In this document: positions 58,855-64,000 of the stretch, piece after piece
How the letters are laid out: every line of letters begins with the position of its first letter
How positions within the stretch are numbered: position 1 is the first letter of the stretch
NCBI GenBank assembly: GCA_029339195.1
Contig: JAPTJF010000127.1
Coordinates: 1 to 64,000, forward strand
Source of the DNA: Micractinium sp. NFX-FRZ
Taxonomy: Eukaryota; Chlorophyta; Trebouxiophyceae; Chlorellales; Chlorellaceae
Direction: 5' to 3'
Length of the DNA: 64,000 nt
Notes under the pieces: model-generated
The model's input: only the letters and a program-made list of their open reading frames with translations
The model's database searches: none
Told to the model about the DNA's origin: nothing
Position numbers and translations under genes: made by a program

Positions 58855-61826
58855 ATGGCGTCCCGAGACAGCCGGGCGGAGGCACCCCGGCTGGCGGCAC
58901 TCTCCTCCGCCAGCGGCGCCAACCCGAGCGCCCGCCTGCTGCTGTCCGGGCTGCCTGCCAGCAGCCTGAAGCCGGCGCAGTGCCCCTCTTGGGCATATTT
59001 CGGCCGCTGCAATAAGGGCAACAGCTGCAGGTGAGATGGCATGATGTCAACACCCTTCTTGGGGTGGGCCATCCTGCTTTCCTGTCCCGTCCTCGGAAAT
59101 GGTCGGTCTTGGCCCTGAAAGCTCCACCGGTTGCCCTTGCCGCCTGGGGCGGACCCTCCTGGTCCCAGCTGTCCGCATCTCCTTGGATTTGCACATGCTG
59201 ACGTACAGAACGAGAGGAAGCACCCTGTTAAGCTGCAGGTTTGCTCATGAGGCAGCGCCGCAGCGGCCACAAGCGCCGGCAGAGGAGTCGGCTGGGCTGG
59301 CCGCCAGCAGCGCCGCCCTGACCACAGCACCCAGCCGCAAGGCAATCATCGTGCCGCCACGAGCGGTGAGACAGGGCTGGGGCTGTGCAGTGCATGCCGC
59401 AGCAAGTGGTGACCTACGTCTGCAGCAGAGTCCTGCCCATCTGCAGCCTATGCAGTACGGTCATCAAGCCACAGCCTGCTGCTGGCCACAGCCTTCGCTG
59501 CCTGCTGCTGGCCGGTGGGTTGCATCAAGCACACCCCATCCTGCACTGACGTCGGGTTGCCCCTGCCCCGTCCCGCCTTGATCGGCCTACCCCGCCCCCG
59601 CCGCCTGCCATGCCCTGCGCTGCCATGCTCCATGTCGCCCCGTCCCACTCCGACCCTGACCTGCCAAGCCATGCCCGGCACTGCCCAGCGCTGCCTCGCG
59701 CGCTGCCCGGCACTGCGCGGCATCTCGCTCTGCCATCTCCCTGTGGGATTTTGATTGTGAGTCACCAACTGCTTATATTATTCTATAATAGTTCTGCACT
59801 GCCGCGCAGATGCACGATGCCGACAAGCCCCCTCTGTACAAGACGCAGCTGTGCATGCACTACGACACTGGGAGCTGCTACCGGGGCAGCAGGTGCGCCG
59901 GGTTGTCAGGCGGGGCGATTCGGTTGGGTTGGCCCTGCAGCGTGCGGGGGCGTCTCACTGTCTGCCACTTTGATTGGTCAGCCCATACCAGCTTGCGTGT
60001 GGTTTACCATGCCATGCTGTGCGTGCCACGCCATCCCACGCTCTGGGTGGTCTGCCATCCCACGCTCTGTGTCCCTGCATACTGTCCTTACCCGGTACCA
60101 GAACAGCTCATCTCCCCTCCCCTCTGCTCCCCTCCTGGCCACCTGCTCCTCGCTTGCAGCTGCACCTTCGCGCATGGCGAGCGCGAGTTGCGGCCACACC
60201 CCTACAGCGGTGCCGGCTCAGCAGGTGCTGCGCCGCCGCAGCCGCCGCAGCCGCCGCGGGAGCCGCGCCCCCGCCCGGCAGGGTTGTGCCGCAACTGGGC
60301 GGCCGGGTATTGCAAGGTGAGGCAACGGGGAGCAGGGAAGGGGATTGGTGTGCCGCAGCTGGGCGGCTGAATACTGGAAAGCAGGGGGTGTGGTGGCAAG
60401 CGGGGCAGGCGCTGGGAGGCAGGGGAGGTGGTGGGGAGGTCACAAGGTGCGGCAAAGTTCGACAAAGGGAGATGATGGGTGTGCGGCAATGTAGTGGCAT
60501 AGGAAGCTGGCCCGCTGGTTGACTGCCTGGCTGGCCTGCTCCTCAATCCCTCTCGCTCTTGGTGTCTCAAAGGCTTGCTACAGTGCCTTGCTGGCTTGCT
60601 GCCTTGCGGCGGTGCTGGCAGCTTGCCCGCTGCCTGTACCAACGCATGTGTCTGCTGCGGCCCCTGCTGCATACAGTTTGGGTCGGCTTGCCATTTCGCG
60701 CACGGCCCAACAGAGCAGCGTGTGCTGCAGCCAGCCAGCGGCAGCAGCGGTGGCCCGGGAGCCATCGGCGGGCACGGCATCGCCCCGCCTGCTGCAGCTG
60801 CCGGGCAGCAAGGCGCATGGCTGCCTGCCCAGCCCCCTGCCAGCGCCGGGGTGGATGAGCTGACAGCATACTTTGCAGAAGTGGAGAGAGTGATGAGTGG
60901 GCATGCCGGCGGCGGCGCGGCAGGCAGCAGCGCAGCAGCGCCCGCTGCACCTGTGACCCCGGAGGTGCATGGGCTGGGCCCAGCCCTTGCAGCCCCGCAT
61001 CCTTCGCAGCAGCACGCGCAGCAGCATGCGCAGCAGCAGCAGCACGTGCAGCAGCAGCACTTGGTGCAGCACCAGCAGCAGCAGCAGCGGCAACAGGCCA
61101 GCCCGGCGGCCGCCTTGGGCGCTGCCCCTTCCCGCGACCGCAAAGAAAGCAGCAGTGCCGGTGCCAGCAGCGGCGGCGGCAGCGGGGGCGAGGCGTTGGA
61201 TTCTGAGCTTCTGGGTGTGCTGCACCGCCGCTTCCACTCGCTGCTGTGCCCCATCACTTTGGAGCCCTTTAGAGAACCGGTGGTGGCGGCAGGTGGGTGT
61301 GTGTATGGAGGAGAGGTGGAGGCAGGCAGAGAGGCGGCCGCGTGCCAGATGGAAGGTGGAGGCAGGGAATGGTGTCGGTGGGCGCGCATGGAGCAAGCGC
61401 GCAGACATGCACAATAAAATTATGCACAAGCTGCTGGCGTGTGACCCTCCTGCGCACCCACCCTGCCTGCAGATGGGGCTATCTATGAGCGCCACGCCAT
61501 TGAGGCTTGGCTGTACAAGTGAGCCCCCCCTGGGGGAGGCGGGGAGGCACTTGAGAGAGGGGGAGGTGCAGCCTGCAACCACGCGTCCATTTGGCAAGAA
61601 GTCCTTCCTAATCCCGAGGCGCGCCTGTGCTCTCCTTCCCGCCCACCTGCAACCAAACTCCTTGCGCCCTCCTCTGCCCTGCCCCGCCTGCAGGGAGGGT
61701 CACGACACCTCGCCCCTCACCAATGAAGAGCTGCCCCACAAGCTGCTCATGCCCTGCCCAGTCATGCGGCGGTGCGTGGAGGAGGCGGTGGCAATGCTGA
61801 GGGCGGTGCGGCAGCAGATACTATGA
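58855..61826 (+). CDS. CCCH zinc-finger / U-box protein A (putative RNA-binding E3 ligase)
   Basis: Seven exons: 58855-59030, 59239-59365, 59810-59892, 60160-60316, 60677-61292, 61473-61518 and 61694-61826; 445 residues, all phases close. Start context ACGATGGCG. Three CCCH fingers: CPSWAYFGRCNKGNSCRFAH (Cx8Cx5Cx3H), then CMHYDTGSCYRGSSCTFAH and CRNWAAGYCKFGSACHFAH (both Cx7Cx5Cx3H), each split by an intron inside the finger. A His/Gln-rich linker (QQHAQQQQH) leads to a U-box at about 370-430: LLCPITLEPFREPVVAADG, AIEAWLY and SPLTNEELPHKLLMP. CCCH fingers usually bind AU-rich RNA; the U-box recruits E2 enzymes. The combination suggests ubiquitin control of an RNA-bound target. Tandem with a paralogue starting at 62047. 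Confidence 0.9.
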
Positions 61827-62046
61827 CAGCCACAGGCTGGCTGCCCGCCACCTGTTGTACCTTGCATTCAGTTTTAATGTGCACTGCACAACGCCTGTGA
61901 AGCGAAGTCGGTTGATTCTCAACAAGGCAACTGGCAATGGCGCCGCGCCGTGCGCGGCGGGCCCAAAGCATAAACTGTGTGAAGGCACGCGTTGAGAAGG
62001 CGCCTTGGCAAATGCTGTCCTGCTCAGCTGACAGTTAGCGTCTTCA
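61827..62046. promoter_or_regulatory. Short gap between tandem CCCH/U-box genes
   Basis: 220 bases hold the 3' end of gene A and the promoter of gene B. No TGTAA seen. Confidence 0.4.
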
Positions 62047-64000
62047 ATGTCAGGAAACGGCCCCAGCGCTAGCTCGGCCCAGGTAGGCGGGCGAGGAGGT
62101 GCCTCGGCCTGCCCGTCTCTCCCCTGTGTGTCAGGAGGCTTGTGATCCCTGGGATTCGGCACCATGTTCTCAGGGTTGGCAGGGGAGTGCTGGCGCCGGC
62201 CGCACCCTCGACGGTCGCCCTCAGCCTGCTAGCACAACAACCTAGCGCCCGTCTCCGCTGGCCATTTTCACGACAACAATGCGAGCCCCCCACCCGCACC
62301 TACAGGGCGCGGCAACTAGCAGCCCAGCCGCCGCCGCAGCGGCACGCAACCGCCCCACCTCAGCCGCCGCCAGCCGCCGCCTGCTGGAGCAGCAGATGGG
62401 ACCCCTGCCTGGCCCCTCGGCCGCCCCAGCCGCCGCACCGCCACATGAGGTGAGGATGGGCAGCTACATGCTGCGCCTCTGTCTTTGTCTGTCGTTACAG
62501 GGGGTGCCAGAACAGAAGGGGTTGGCGCAGCTATGCAGCGGCGCTCCCGCCGCAACGCACATCTGGCCCTTGCACACTACTGCCCGCCCGCCCCGCAGGC
62601 GCCGCCGCCCCTCACCCCGTCTACCCCGCCAACCCGGCAGCAGGCGCAGCAGGCGCAGCACTACAAAGTGGTTCGTTGTTGGCACTACAGCCGCATGGGG
62701 CAGTGCCCTCACGGCAGCAGGTGGGTGCCGCCAAGGGGATTGTAGGGCTGGGCGGGGCACTGCCTGCTGCAGCCAGGCCAAGCCAACCATGCAGCGCAAG
62801 GAAGATGCACTTGAGTCCAGTCTCATGCGGGTGTGCTGACAGGTGCTGGCCATCGCTGCCGCCCTGCCTGCACGCAGGTGCACCTATGCACACGGGCGGG
62901 AGGAGCTGCAGCGCTACACAGCGCTCGCGCAGCGGCAGGCGGCGGGGCAGCGGGCACGGGGCGGCATCGACAGCGGCAGGGGTGCCCGCCCCGGCGGGGG
63001 TTTTGAGTCGCACTCCAGCAGCGTGGGTGGTGGCCGCAGCGGGGCCCACGCGCAGCGGGCCCAGGTGCCGCAGCTGCCTCCACCCAGTGCCAGCGACGCA
63101 GAGTTTGCTGCCTTCTTAGCTGGCATGGAGAGCATTGCACTGGAGCAGACAACAGCACCGCCGCTGGCGCCGCCCAGCGCTGGTGGTGACGACGCATTTG
63201 CTGCTTTCCTGGAGGAAATGGAGCAGAGCGTGCTTGGGCCGGGCGGCAGCAGCAGCAGCGGCAGCGGGGACAGCGGGGCCAGTGGCAGCAGGCGACCAAC
63301 AGTGGCAGCAACGCTTGCTCAGGCAGCAGCGGCCCCTGGACTGGCGCCGATGGCGCCGCTCCCAGTCCATGATGCTGCGGTAGGCAGCTCTCAGCATGTA
63401 CAGCGCATGCAGCGGCCGGGCAGCGGGGCGGTCGTCTCCTGCTCTGCATCTGCCGATGTTGTGGGCGCCAGCAGCAGCAGCAAAGGCTTGAGCGGCAGCA
63501 TCAGCGGCGGTGAGCACAGCAACGCCAGCGCCGTCGGCAGCAGCAGTGCCTGTGGCAGCAGCGGCAGCAGCGGAGAGGCGTTGGACTCTGAGCTTCTGGG
63601 TGTGCTGCACCGCCGCTTCCACTCGCTGCTGTGCCCCATCACTTTGGAGCCCTTCACAGAACCGGTGGTGGCGGCGGATGGTATGGTGTATGAGAGGAGT
63701 GCAATCGAGCAGTGGCTGTACAAGTGAGAGGTCTGGGGAGGGAGGAGGAAGGGGTGGGAGAGGAAGGGTGCAGGCTGTTGGTGGGTGCTCGGTGTGACTG
63801 AAAGTGCACCACAAGCTACGCGTGCGTTGCCACACCAATCCTCCCCACGCCCTGCCCACCCATCCCCTCTGCTCCCTCCCCCACCCTGCCCTCCCCGCAG
63901 GGAGGGTCACGACACCTCCCCCCTCACCAACCAGCCGCTGGCCCACAAGCTGCTCATGCCCTGCCCGGTCATGCGGCGGTGCGTGGAGGAGGCGGTGGCG
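62047..64000 (+). CDS. CCCH zinc-finger / U-box protein B, partial at window end
   Basis: Exons 62047-62082, 62306-62449, 62599-62720, 62878-63723 and 63901 onward (cut at 64000); 416 residues so far, all phases close. It has one CCCH finger (CWHYSRMGQCPHGSRCTYAH), split by an intron at the same internal place as in gene A, where gene A has three. A long Ser/Gly/Ala linker with two short acidic motifs of the AFLAGMESI and AFLEEMEQS type leads to the U-box: LLCPITLEPFTEPVVAADG, MVYERSAIEQWLYK, then REGHDTSPLTNQPLAHKLL. The U-box-region DNA is nearly identical to gene A, so the duplication is recent or converted there. Gene A has an intron within the U-box (after VVAA) that B lacks. The start (ATG then MSGNGPSASSAQ) is less certain than the rest. 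Confidence 0.85.

Noticed and set aside
60202..61389. A 395-residue minus-strand open frame over CCCH/U-box gene A.
   Set aside because: It is a shadow of the plus-strand Q/A/G-rich codons; its composition (Cys- and Pro-rich runs) has no domain character.

Overview
The window is nuclear DNA from a green alga, most likely a Chlorella-like trebouxiophyte; I cannot name the species. The reasons are a very GC-rich sequence, genes broken by many introns of about 60-400 bases (GT...TGCAG, a few GC...AG), TGTAA poly(A) signals, Q/A/P-rich low-complexity tails, and plant/algal families: ROOT UV-B SENSITIVE, an NTRC-like thioredoxin reductase, a lumen-targeted FKBP and a SUF4/BuGZ zinc finger. I see no bacterial, viral or organelle-genome content, and no rRNA, tRNA or CRISPR array. 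Gene models were built by joining exons by hand. In 17 of the 18 the reading frame closes without error across every junction; the FKBP gene is the exception.

Layout. 0.16-8.3 kb (+): a plastid-targeted membrane protein, then a 1205-residue AMPK-related kinase. 9.4-18.9 kb (-): a helical-repeat protein of the organelle-RNA-binding type and a DMT/EamA (SLC35G-like) transporter. 19.2-24.4 kb (+): an AAAP amino-acid transporter. 24.7-27.5 kb: a truncated RING gene (-) facing away from its full-length single-exon ankyrin-RING paralogue (+). 28.2-30.2 kb (+): proteasome beta-1. 30.7-35.0 kb (-): a PKA-type regulatory subunit. 35.6-43.9 kb (+): a SUF4/ZNF207 zinc finger and a thioredoxin reductase. 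44.7-50.5 kb (-): a hotdog thioesterase and a RUS (DUF647) protein. 50.7-64.0 kb (+): a lumenal FKBP, RNA polymerase III subunit C11, a plastid coiled-coil protein, and two tandem CCCH/U-box genes, the second cut by the window end.

The genes are not a pathway cluster. Their arrangement is ordinary for a compact algal chromosome, with divergent pairs sharing short promoters and convergent pairs sharing 3' regions.

The most unusual signal is structural. In at least eight of the genes, an intron carries a decayed copy of the edge of the neighbouring exon, including the splice site. The copy usually sits about 95-120 bases from the true edge, sometimes twice over. I call these exon-edge echoes. 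They look like traces of local tandem duplication that lengthens introns, and they supply decoy splice sites; one is a fully in-frame candidate cassette exon. Other points of interest are a PKA inhibitor site (RRRGSVSAE) created exactly at a splice junction of an N-acylated regulatory subunit, a kinase whose activation-loop Thr is replaced by Cys, a one-base homopolymer frameshift in the FKBP gene, and four GC-AG introns.
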